A DNA stretch of 64,000 nt from Lucinisca nassula (Eukaryota > Mollusca > Bivalvia > Lucinida > Lucinidae). Position numbers and translations under genes: made by a program. The notes beneath the pieces were generated by a model. That model saw nothing but the letters and a program-made list of their open reading frames with translations. It did not search any database and was not told the DNA's origin. Location: NCBI GenBank assembly GCA_963580285.1, contig OY757019.1:67509076-67573075 (forward strand), in the 5' to 3' direction. Below, in pieces: positions 19,798 through 29,421 of this stretch (the first letter of the stretch is position 1; each line of letters begins with the position of its first letter).

Positions 19798-20252
19798 ATA
19801 AATAACAGGTCCACTGGGTTCTGTACATGGTTATTGATAATCACGTGGATAATAGCGATTGGCAAGAACTCTGCTTTATAATGTAGACTGTTGGAACTCA
19901 TTAAAATGCTTATTCTCATGTCATAGACAACAATATTGTTCGAAAAATGCAATGTTTTATCTTTTTTGAGAAAAATAGTTTTTAAGGTTTTTACCATATT
20001 TGGGCATGACAGCCATCTTGGCCAACCAAGACAAAAAGACAAACGTTTGCTGACTGCATATAAAATCTAAATTGGCTGAGCGGTTTCAGAGAAAATGTTC
20101 TTTGAAATGCCAATGGACCTGCAATCCAAGCGACCTTGGGCCAAGGTCACCAAATAAACTTGACCTTTAGTATCTACAGACATTCATTTTGTACCTATTC
20201 TCATGTCAAGGACAACAAATGTGCATTATTTTACCTTTTTCCCATTGAAAAT
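19798..20252. other. Hairpin-element core relics, no gene
   Basis: It contains two diverged repeats of TATTCTCATGTCA-GACAACAA (about 19,912 and 20,197) and a GGTTTCAGAGAAAATG block typical of hairpin-ended element cores. It is interrupted at 20,253 by another repeat. Confidence 0.5.
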
Positions 20253-20629
20253 AAAAATAAAAAATGAGTTCCTTAAAGAGCAATGAAAACATTCATAAGA
20301 AAGAAGATGGGTCATACTACGTAGTTTCGGCTAATAAAGCCTCATCAGTGACCCTGTAATGATCCGGCAAAAGCCAGAGGAAACATACTGCAATTTTGCG
20401 AATTTCGAATAGGCAGTCGATTCAAAGACTGATATAAATCAAAATGGGGTCAAAATAATTAAAAATCTGTCTAGAATACGAGTCTAAACCAATAATGCAT
20501 TTCCGATTTCTCAGAATATTCACGCTGATCTCAAAGGACCAAAAGTAAAATATAAACTGCACTATGGTTGATGTACGGGGAGACGTTTTACGGCCGCCAC
20601 ACGGCACAACACCAGCTGCAGTGAAGGCA
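20253..20629 (+). repeat. Dispersed repeat, full copy (inverted relative of 1-356)
   Basis: About 377 bp from an A-rich start to GCAGTGAAGGC. It is immediately followed by a second, truncated copy with the same start. No terminal inverted repeats or ORF are seen. The same sequence, inverted, opens the window. Confidence 0.8.
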
Positions 20630-20746
20630 AATAAAAATCAAAAATGAGTTCCTTAAAGAGCAATGAAAACATTAATTAGAAAGAAGATGGGTCATACTAC
20701 GTAGTTTCGGCTAATAAAGCCTCATCAGTGACCCTGTAATGATCCG
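20630..20746 (+). repeat. Same repeat, truncated tandem copy
   Basis: AAATAAAAATCAAAAATGAG through CCCTGTAATGATCCG repeats the first 117 bp of the copy to its left, then gives way to hairpin-element core sequence. Confidence 0.85.
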
Positions 20747-21009
20747 ACCTTGGCGTAAAATAGGCCATAATTATTGCAAACTTGGTAGTGCTCAGTCACC
20801 CGATGCTACATGCCAAGTTTGAAGACAATCGGCCCAGTGCTTTTTGAGTGATGTGACCTAGACCATTCGAACAAACTCTAGTCCCCCCGCCATTGTCAGG
20901 ATTTGACTGAAATTGGCCTGGTGGTTCCAGAGAAAAGGACATTTGTAAATGGTGACAGACAATGGAGGCTTACCATCCTATAAGCTCCAGTCTTTGGCTC
21001 AATGGAGCT
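20747..21009 (+). mobile_element. HINE-like element, 3' end only
   Basis: Core-type sequence (GACCTTGGCG ... GGTTCCAGAGAAAAGG) ends in a hairpin AGCTCCA ... TGGAGCT (20,983-21,009) followed by AAC. The left part is probably 19,798-20,252, split by the 20,253-20,746 repeats. Confidence 0.6.
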
Positions 21010-21955
21010 AACAACTATTGTCATGTCGGGACAGTCAGATATTGAAGCTCATATCGATTCATTTCCGATTAATGCTGCACCATGGAAACCATACTAGCCG
21101 ATTATCTGCTGTCCTTCCTTGTTTTTTTTTCTCTATGGACTACTTAAATGCTTGCATTTTCTTTTGCCGTAGATTCTTGTTAATTATTTCCTTTGATAGC
21201 TGCATTTCCATCTGCCACATTTTGTAACTCTGTCTTCTCATCTTCTGTGCCTGTAAGAAATACATATGAACAGCCAAAGTATTTTATCACACTGGTTTGG
21301 ATATACATGTAATTCAAGATCAAATCTGACATCTGCTGATTTCAAGACAACGCCTGTTGCCTGGCAGGGTAGCTGAACTGCTTGTGATTTGTCTTTTAAA
21401 ATTAGAGGCCTAAGTGGGCCTGAAAACGCCCATCTGAATGAGGTTAATCATGATATCATGATATGGTACATTGTGCTTCTGTGGCCTTCTCGTCTATCAG
21501 ATTGCCTTTAACAATGATCTGCATGTGGCCTTGAAAACTCTGACAGCCCAATCGGATTTAGGATTCAGAAAGAGATGATGTTGGTGTAGTGTGGGGATGT
21601 TTAGGTTTGCAGGGCGGAGCTATCGTTTGCACTTGCCTTTGGAATTCTCTGTAAACAAAAAGGTTTACCAAGTAATCCGATTACCGTTAAAATTCTATTA
21701 AACGCCCATGCTCTAATAAACGCCCATCCCCCGATTTGGACGCAAAAAGTGCCGATTTTTAGCAATTTTCCAGAAAACACGAGCCTCTAATTAACGCCCA
21801 TTACAGAATAATGACAAACGAAAATTCGGTTAGACAAATTCTCAATATGGCCATTTTTGTAAACCCCAGCGTCTAATTGATCCTTGCCTGTATGTAGATG
21901 ACACACAAAATACCTGGTCAAGTGACAAACCGTTTATTGTCCTAATTATAATCTA
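21010..21955. other. No gene recognised
   Basis: Non-coding. Repeated words TTAAACGCCCAT, TAATAAACGCCCAT and TTAACGCCCAT (about 21,696-21,800) resemble a transposon end, but no inverted partner was found. Confidence 0.5.
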
Positions 21956-22432
21956 ACTAGAATTTGTTTTTCTACAAAAACACAGATGTCTCTCCCGTTT
22001 TTGACTGTTAAGTATAACCTTGACATTGGAGGTATTGAGCTGGGTCTTGTGTGCAACCCATCATCTAATGAAGATGAACATTTCTGCATAGTAACTTTAA
22101 AAATGTTAATAGAAAAATAAGAAAGTTATTGGCCGTAAACAAAACAAGCACTTTTTTACCTTTGACCTCTAAGTATGGCCTTGACCTTTGAGGTACAACA
22201 CATCGTCTCATGATGGTTAACATTTCTGCCAAGTAATTTCATAATCCATCAAAGAATAAGGAAGTTATTGACTGTCCCTTTTTTACCTTTGACCTCTACG
22301 TATGACCTTGTCATTGGAGGTATGGACCTCGGTCTTGCACATGACTTATGGTCTATTGACGGTGAACATTTCTGCATGGTTACTTTATCAAGTCCATCCA
22401 GAAATAAAAAATATAATGACTGGACACACAAA
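21956..22432 (+). mobile_element. HINE-like element, family 2, 5' part
   Basis: It starts ACTAGAATTTG and carries ATGTCTCTCCCG, one base different from the subterminal word of the complete family member at 26,969-29,197. Three core units with ACCTTTGACCTCTA follow. It is cut off by the next element at 22,433, and no matching 3' end resumes. Confidence 0.75.
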
Positions 22433-22611
22433 AACAAGAGGCCCAAGAGGGCCTGTCGCTCCATCGGCTAACTTCAAACAATTGTCATATTTATTACATT
22501 AACCAATTGTATACTAGTGGACTCTTCTATTGCTATATGTTGGACCAGTCCATTTGTCATATAAGGGGTGTCAGGCCTATTTTTTCTATTTTTGATGGAA
22601 AATTCTGTTAG

Positions 22612-22681
22612 CAAATAGTGCAGGCCCTGATCAGACATGGTGTTCTGTGGGGTCTGATCTGGGCCAGCACTGTTTGCCACG
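22612..22681. repeat. Snap-back palindrome (GCAAACAGTG family)
   Basis: GCAAATAGTGCAGGCCCTGA-TCAGAC pairs with GGTCTGATCTGGGCCAGCA-CTGTTTGC. Relatives lie at about 12,050-12,115, 24,976-25,046, 44,326-44,394, 56,189-56,265 and 62,044-62,115. Confidence 0.85.
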
Positions 22682-23046
22682 GTACCCAATTAGGGTTTTC
22701 CCGCATGCAATGGGTAAGAAAGAAACAAGTGATCCACCAAAGGAATGTCCATTCTATATTTTTTGGACCCCAGAACCATGGTTGGCAGAATTTATGTGAG
22801 TGACCATTTGGCATTGCTCCGTTCTAAATATCTAAAGCTCTGGGCCTTATGGTTTCAGAGAAGAAGACTTTTTTTAAGTTTTTCCTATTATAAGTCTATG
22901 GGAACTAATATGCCTCTGGGCGTGACCAATTTTTTACCCCAGGGGCATTGTTGGCAGGATTTATTTGAGTGACCACTTGACGTTGCTGCATACTTAATAT
23001 CTAAGCTCTGGGCACTGATGGTTTCAGAGAAGATTTTTGTCAGTTT

Positions 23047-23337
23047 TTCCCAGTATAAGTAGAAGTAAAACAAAGATCAGGAATTGATACAATTAACTTA
23101 CTCCATCCATAAAAGACACCAAAGGGAAAGAAATACAAACATTAAGCGACCAGACCATAATGGAAACCTAAACAAAGGAAGGCCATATGGACAGTTACTT
23201 TCCCACAAAATGGCCATATGGCCATCCAAAATTAAAAGACACAAGTGATACACACAGTAAGTAACAAACAACAACATAAATAAATCGCCACAGAAGAGCC
23301 GCCTTGGAACGGTCAGTGGAAGATTTCCACTGGGGAA
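23047..23337 (-). mobile_element. Retroelement 3' region, inverted copy
   Basis: On the minus strand it repeats 38,868-39,149 closely, including the end CAATTCCTGATCTTTGTTTT ACTTCTAC. It contains only the 3' untranslated part. The abrupt 5' end is typical of 5'-truncated target-primed insertion. Confidence 0.85.
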
Positions 23338-23589
23338 ATAGGAGCTTATGGGCCTCAGGGTGTGGCCAATTTGGACCCCAGGGGCATAGTTGGCAGGATT
23401 TATGCAGTTGAATACTTCAAGTTGCTACATACTAAGCCTTTGGCCTTATGGTTTCAGAGGAGAAAAGTTTCAAGATTTTGTCATTATTAGTCTATGGGAG
23501 CTACTAAGCACCGGGGCGTTGCCAATTTGGACTCAAGAGTCATAGTTCGCAGGACTTAGTAGGTGACCACATAACTTTGCTACATACTA

Positions 23590-23767
23590 CAGTTCAACCT
23601 GTATTAAGCAAGTGCCTAAGGGGTAGTCAAAATATGCTTGCTTAAGACAGGTTCTTGCTTAATACAGGTGAAATTTAACACATCTACCTTTCTTGGGAAC
23701 TGAATGCCTGCTTGCTTAAGACAGGTTGCTTGCTTAATAGAGGTGGCCACTAAGACAGGTTTTACTG
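23590..23767. mobile_element. TA-flanked MITE, copy 1 (178 bp)
   Basis: It has TA on both sides, ends CAGTTCAACCTG and CAGGTTTTACTG as imperfect inverted repeats, and internal direct repeats of GCTTGCTTAAGACAGGT. The TA target suggests a Tc1/mariner-type parent (inference). A second copy is at 25,080-25,250. Confidence 0.75.
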
Positions 23768-24598
23768 TAAATCTCTTAGCTTTAGGCTTAATGGTTTCAG
23801 AGAAGAAGTTTCGCCATTTATTGGTCTATGGAAGCTAATGAGCCAAAGGTGGTGGCCATGGCGGCCATGTTTTTTGTCTGATCAAAATTTCTTCAATTAA
23901 TCTGACAATGGTAGACACAAGGAACATTCATGAAAATTAAGAACGAAATCCATTTAGCGGTTTTGGAGGAGAAGATTGAAAAAAAAAAAAAAGATCCCTT
24001 TATGAGTCTATTGAAGCTAATTAGCCATGGTGGCCATGTTTTTTGTCTGATCAAAATTGCTTCAAGGAATCTGAAAGAGGTCCACCCAAGGAACATTCAT
24101 GCAAAGTAAGAATGAAATCCATTAAGTTGAGCGGTTTTGGGGAAGAAGGTTTTTAAAACTTTTCCCCATATAAGTCTTTGAAAGCTAATGACCCAAGGGG
24201 CATGGCCATGGCAGTCATGTGGGGTATGGCCATGGACGCCATGTTTTTTGTCTTATCCGAATTTGTTCAAGGAATCTGACAGAGGTCCACCAAAGGAACA
24301 TTCATGCAAAATAAGAATAAAATCCATTGAGCGGTTTTGGAGGAGAAGATTTTTAAATAGTTTTTTTTTTGGTTTCGATGCCATTTTGTTCTGCATGTAA
24401 CAAAATTCTTTGAAGGAATTCAGAAGAGGACTATATGAGAAACATTCCTGTGAAGTTTGGTTACAATCGACCAAGTAGTTAAGGAGGAAATGTTTAAAGA
24501 AAAAAGTTAACGCACGGATGCACAACTGCACAGACGCACAACAGACACAGGGCCATAACATATAACATAAGACCCGCTGGTCTTTGGCCAGTGGAGCT

Positions 24599-25079
24599 AA
24601 AAAATGAACAGATTTATGTTTTTATTTTTTATTTATTTTTTTTTTTCCTTTCCTCCGTCGGATTCAGTATGCCCCCCTTTTCAACTAAGCCATTTTAACC
24701 CTCAGGGATCTGGAGAACTGTTGACACTGTAGTATAATTAGGTCTAACAAATCAATCTCCCTCAGTATTTTGAATTTATTTTGAAACATCAAGTCGTATA
24801 AATAGAGTTTGTGTTGAAAACATCAGTTCTATCACCAGTGTGATGGGCAAGTGAAATTTCTGATGTTATGAATTTTAGAATGACAATATGTAGGTGGACC
24901 TCTACTGACCAAGCTTTTCCATGCCTGAAATACCTGATTCTGCCTCATCCTGCTGAACACAACAACCATTATCTTTGCAAACAATGTAGATCCAGATCAG
25001 ATGGCTTCTGAAGAAGCCATCTGATCAGGATCTACACCGTTTGTAATGCAGTTTGTGAATTGAACAAGTAATGTCCAAC
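24599..25079. other. No gene; contains one snap-back palindrome
   Basis: AT-rich spacer with an oligo-T run (24,615-24,645). The palindrome at 24,976-25,046 pairs CAGATCAGATGGCTTCT with AGAAGCCATCTGATCAGGATC-type sequence. Confidence 0.6.
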
Positions 25080-25250
25080 CTGTGTTAAGCAAGCACCTAA
25101 GGGATAATCAAAATATGCTTGCTTAAGACAGGTGCTTGCTTAATGCAGGTGAAATTTAACACATTTGCCTTTATTGGGATCTGAGAATGCCTGCTTGCTT
25201 AAGACAGGTTGCTTGCTTAATAGAGGTGGCCACTATGACAGGTTTGACTG
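25080..25250. mobile_element. TA-flanked MITE, copy 2
   Basis: Close relative of 23,590-23,767 with the same internal GCTTGCTTAAGACAGGT repeats. The left terminus is eroded (ATGTCCAACCTG) and the right end GGTTTGACTG is followed by TA. Confidence 0.75.
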
Positions 25251-25589
25251 TACATAATATCAAGTAATTTGATTGGTGAGTAGTCAGAAATGGGTGTAAT
25301 AAATAATTTTATTCAGCAGTATAAGCATTAAATCTTTTAAACAGAATATAGGAGGAAAAATCAATATCTAAAAAGCCGGAAATCAAGAAAAATCAAGACA
25401 GATATCAAGCTCTAAAAGCCTGAAATCCTAAATATGCCTGAAAAATATGAGGCCTGATAGATATGTGATAGTCAGCAAAATTGGAGGAGATTAATTCAGA
25501 TACAGGAAGGTACTTTTAAATAAATAAATAAATAAACAAGAACTTTTGAAGAAGAGAAGACTTTTTTAACATTACACTACATGTTATAT
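25251..25589. other. No gene recognised
   Basis: AT-rich; a short AAATA/AATAAATA run at about 25,518-25,540. No similarity noted. Confidence 0.5.
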
Positions 25590-26018
25590 AGTGAAAATAA
25601 ACCCCGCCCACTGCAGCCATGTTTTTTGTCGGATCAAAATTTCTTCAAGGAATCTGACAGAGGTCCACCCAAGGAACATGCCTGCCAAATAACTATGAAA
25701 TAAAACCAGAACTTTTGCAGAAAATATTTTCAGCATTACACTATGTGTTATATAATGAAAATAAGCCTCGCCCATGGCGGCCATGTGTTTTTGTAAGATC
25801 AAATTTTTTTCAAGGAATCTGACAACAGTCCACCCAAGGACAATTCATGCAAATTACAACCCATAAGTACTTTTGCAGAAGATTCTTTAGCATTACATTA
25901 TATGTTAAATAGTGAAAATAAGCCCCGCCCATGGCGGCCATGTTTTTTGTCGGATCAAAATTTCTTCAAGGAATCTAAAAGAGGTCCGTCCACCCAAGGA
26001 ACATTCATGCAAAATAAA
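25590..26018 (+). repeat. Hairpin-element core repeats, 3 units of about 155-165 bp
   Basis: CCATGTTTTTTGTCGGATCA recurs from about 25,617, 25,782 (variant) and 25,938, each with GGAATCTGACAG-type and CCACCCAAGGAACAT-type blocks. It is the same core as in the right half of 22,433-24,598. Head and tail are missing. Confidence 0.8.
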
Positions 26019-26053
26019 AACAAGGCATCGCATGCGATACAAATCCCCTCGCA
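26019..26053 (+). other. HINE-like 5' end fragment
   Basis: ACAAGGCATCGCATGCGATAC followed by ATCCCCTCGCA matches the opening of the element at 6,252-7,272, with a GCATCGCATGCGAT palindrome. Nothing more of the element follows; retroelement gag sequence starts right after. Confidence 0.55.
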
Positions 26054-26059
26054 CTAGAC

Positions 26060-26457
26060 AACTTCGTGTGTGGAAAACACTGAAATGGCAAAAGTCCAAC
26101 TTGCTTGAGATATTATCATATGCAACATTGGGAAAAAAGTCTTGGTCTGATGATCCACAACAAATAGAAGCAGCCATTTTATCTAAATATCTCAGGGTAC
26201 AAAAAAGGCCTTCAAACAAATAAGAAAGAATTTTTCAAGCCATCTGGCAAGAAAAACGTTGGTAAAACACCTGAGGAGAAAATTTGGTTTTGTTCACCAT
26301 ACCAAAGAAACAAATGCCAGCACAAAAGCAGTCATCTCATGGTAGTAAAAGGCGAACAAAGATTGGCTTTACATATTTGTGCAACTTGTTGGCAAAAGGA
26401 TAAAATTCAGTTATCACATCATGAGTGCTCATCTAGCTGTCCACATGCATCTGCTTG
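26060..26457 (+). pseudogene. Gag-like ORF of tyrosine-recombinase retrotransposon
   Basis: The segment encodes WQKSNLLEILSYATLG, a frameshift near 26,220, then KIWFCSPYQRNKCQHKSSH and LHICATCWQKD...HHECSSSCPHA, ending TGA at about 26,455. The Cys/His pattern (C-x7-C...H, ICATC, final Cys/His pair) matches the zinc-binding gag-like ORF that precedes pol in DIRS and Ngaro elements. The start of the ORF is lost at the left boundary. It would bind element RNA. Confidence 0.7.
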
Positions 26458-26968
26458 ACTAAAAAATAAAGCTAGAATTTTGCAAAAGTCTATAACCTTA
26501 ATACAACAAAATAAAGATTTAGAAAATTTAATTTTACCTCCATTTTGTTCCGAAAATTTTGAAAACATCTCAAGCTCTGCCAAAAAAATAGCAAAAAAGA
26601 TTAACATCTATGTCAACACTCAAAAAAGTGTGAAATATGTCATAATACTTCAGAAAACCTTTCTGTTGCAAACATAAACTTTTTTCTAGATGCTCATCAT
26701 AGAGTGATTGAATCAGGGAAATATAATTTTGAACAATGTAGAATTCCAATTTATACAGGCATGAAAGTGGATTATATCAGGTCATGGCTGACAGATTACA
26801 AAGACACAACACTGTGTGATCTTTTAGAATTTGGATTTCCAATTGGGTTCAATGGGGACCCAAATCTGCTTCAACAGATGGAAATGTCAAACACATGGAA
26901 AATAAAAAATCATAAAGGGGCGCAAGATTTTCCTTTACAAATGAATGAATACTTAAAAAAAAGTACAT
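26458..26968 (+). pseudogene. N-terminal part of retrotransposon pol
   Basis: From 26,704 the frame encodes ESGKYNFEQCRIPIYTGMKV, a tryptophan-containing helix and LCDLLEFGFPIGFNGDP, the conserved lead-in to RT in this retroelement group. Upstream (26,480-26,677) a Lys/Asn-rich stretch belongs to the same ORF but contains a frameshift. Coding stops abruptly at the hairpin-ended element starting at 26,969 and resumes in the same phase at 29,198. Confidence 0.75.
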
Positions 26969-29197
26969 ACTAGAATTTGTTTTCTACAAAAACACAGATG
27001 TCTCCCCCGTTTTTGACTGTTAAGTATAACCTTGACATTGGAGGTATTGAGCTGGGTCTTGTGTGCAACACATCACCTACTGAAGATGAACATTTCTGCA
27101 AAGTAACTTTAAAAATGTTCATAGAAAAAAAAAAGTTATTGGACGTAAACAAAAAAAGCACTTTTTTACCTTTGACCCCTAAGTATGGCTTGACCTTTGA
27201 GGTACAACACACCGTCCCATGATGGTTAACATTTCTGCCAAGTAATTTCATAATCCATCAAAGAATATAGAAGTTATTGACTGTCCCTTTTTTACCTTTG
27301 TCCTCTAGGTATGACCTTGACATTGGAGGTATGGACCTTGGTCTTGCACATGACTCATGGTCTAATGATGGTGAACATTTCTGCATGGTTACTTTATTGA
27401 ATCCATCCAAAAATAAAAAAGTTAATGACTGGACACAAAAAAAACAAAACTTTTTTTACCTCTGACCTCTTAGTATGACCTTGATCTTGGAGGTACCGAC
27501 CTGGGTCTAGCGTGCACAACATCGTCTCATGATGGTTAACATTTCTGCTAAGTAATTTCACAATCTATCCAGGAAGAAGAAAGTTATTGACTGAACACTA
27601 AAAAAGGCCCCTTTTTGTCCTTTGACCTCTTGTCCTGTGACCTTTTGTCCTTGACATTTGAGGTACCAACTTGGGTCATGCACATAACACATCGTCTCAT
27701 GGTGGTTAACATTTCCACCAAGTAATTTCAAAATCCATCTAAAAATAAGAAAGTTATTGACAGAACACAAAAAAGGCCCTTTTTTTACCTTTAACCTCTA
27801 TGTATGACCTTGACCTTTCAGGTACCAAACTGGGTCATGCGTGCAACACACCATCTCATGGTGGTTAACATTTCTGCCTAGCAATTTCAAAATCCATCTA
27901 AAAATAAGAAAGTTATTGACCAAACACGAAAAAAGGCCCCTTTTTTACCTTTGACCTCTATGCATGTCCTTGACATTTTAGGTACCAAACTGAATCATGC
28001 ATGCAACACATCGTCTCATGATGGTTAAAATGTTTGCCAAGTAAATTCAAATTCTATCTAAAAATAAGCAAGTTATTGACAAAACCCGAAAAAAGGCCCC
28101 TTTTTTACCTTTGACCTCTAAGTATGACCTTGACCTTTGAGGTACCAACCTGGGTCATGCACGCAACACATCGTCTTATATTGGTTAACATTTCTGCCAA
28201 GTAATTTCAAAATCCATCCCAAAATAAGAAAGTTATTGACCAAATAAGAAAAAAAAGGCCCCTTTCGTGACCTTTGACCTCTAAGTATGACCTTGACCTT
28301 TGAAGTACCGACCTGCCTCATGTGCACCACACATTGTCTCATTGTTGTTAATAATTATGCCAAGTAATTTTAAAATCCATCTCAAAATAAGAAAGTTATT
28401 GACCAAATACGAAAAAAAGCCCCTTTTTTGACCTTTGACCTCTAAGTATGACCTTGACCTTTGAGGTACCGACCTGCCTCATGCCCACCACATATCGTCT
28501 CATGGTTGTTAATAATTATGCCAAGTAATTTTAGAATCCATCTCAAAATAAGAAAGTTATTGACCAAATACCAAAAAAAGGCCCCTTTTTTGACCTTTGA
28601 CCTCTAAGTATGACCTTGACCTTTGAGGTACCGACCTGCCTCATGCGCACCACACATCGTCTCATGGTTGTTAATAATTATGCCAAGTAATTTTAAAATC
28701 CATCTCAAAATAAGAAAGTTATTGACCAAATACGAAAAAAAAGGCCCCTTTTTTGACCTTTGACCTCTAAGTATGACCTTGACCTTTGAGGTACCGACCT
28801 GCCTCATGCGCACCACACATCGTCTTATGGTTGTTAATATTTCTGCCAAGTAATTTTAAAATCCATCAGAAAATGAGAAAGTTATTGACCGGACACGATT
28901 TGCCCATACATATATACATACCGACAAACTTCCAAGGGAGATAATTCAAAAAGTATAAATGCGAGAGTTATAGTTCTTGCGCACTGCACGTCGTCTAATG
29001 CTGATTAATATTTATACGAAGTTTCGTGAAGATAGCTCTAACGGTTTTCAAGTTACAGAGCGGACACGAAAGTGTGACAGACAGACGGACAGACAGACAG
29101 ACGGACAGACAGACAGACGGACAGACGGACAGACAGACAGACGCCCGGGGGAAAAACAATATGTCTCTCCGAAAAAAATTTTTTCGGGGGAGACATA
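26969..29197 (+). mobile_element. HINE-like element, family 2, complete, inside retrotransposon pol
   Basis: It starts ACTAGAATTTG and has the subterminal word ATGTCTCCCCCG (26,998-27,009), whose exact reverse complement is at 29,185-29,196. About eleven tandem units of about 155-165 bp follow (ACCTTTGACCTCTAAGTATG ... GTTATTGACC). A (GACA/GACG)n microsatellite (29,080-29,141) and a terminal hairpin (29,160-29,197) end it. Removing 26,969-29,197 restores an uninterrupted pol frame, which supports these boundaries. There is no clear target duplication and no ORF of its own. Confidence 0.85.
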
Positions 29198-29421
29198 ATA
29201 AAGCTATTGCAGGCCCATTCAAAAACAGCCCATTTCAAGATGGAATCAAAATATCACCATTAAATTCAGTTCCGAAAAAAGACAGTTCGGAAAGAAAAGT
29301 AATTTTGGATTTAAGTTTTCCTAAAAGATCAGCAGTTAACGAATTTATCAATAAAGATACATATCTAAATCAGAAAATGGAAGTTATTTATCCCAAAGTT
29401 GATGATTTCATTCAATTAATA
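29198..29421 (+). pseudogene. RT fingers of tyrosine-recombinase retrotransposon
   Basis: An open 75-codon segment encodes KISPLNSVPKKDSSERKVIL, DLSFPKRSAVNEFI and a segment ending in DDFIQLI. This is the SPL-VPKK-L-YP-SVND-type pattern of DIRS/Ngaro RTs, just before catalytic motif A. It ends at the next insertion (29,422). Earlier codons in the same frame (29,026-29,197) belong to the microsatellite and hairpin of the inserted element and are not part of the gene. Confidence 0.85.

Larger units (their letters stand above)
22433..24598 (+). mobile_element. HINE-like element, family 3, with nested insertions
   Basis: The head is AACAAGAGGCCC...GGGCCTGTCGCTCC. Cores of about 150-170 bp follow (GGACCCCAGAACCATGGTTG ... 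GGTTTCAGAGAAGAAGA), then a second core type (CCATGTTTTTTGTCTGATCA ... GGTCCACCCAAGGAAC), a GCACGGA/CAGACGCA stretch, and an end hairpin (about 24,574-24,593, CCGCTGG ... CCAGTGG) before AGCTAAAA. The 5' GCTCCA mirrors the 3' TGGAGC. Insertions inside are a snap-back palindrome, a retroelement tail and a TA-flanked MITE. Confidence 0.7.

Noticed and set aside
21690..21890. Transposon end with repeated AAACGCCCAT
   Set aside because: No inverted partner was found within the window, so no element can be delimited.
29026..29197. N-terminal 57 codons of the 163-codon ORF as part of RT
   Set aside because: They are translation of the (GACA)n microsatellite and terminal hairpin of the inserted element.
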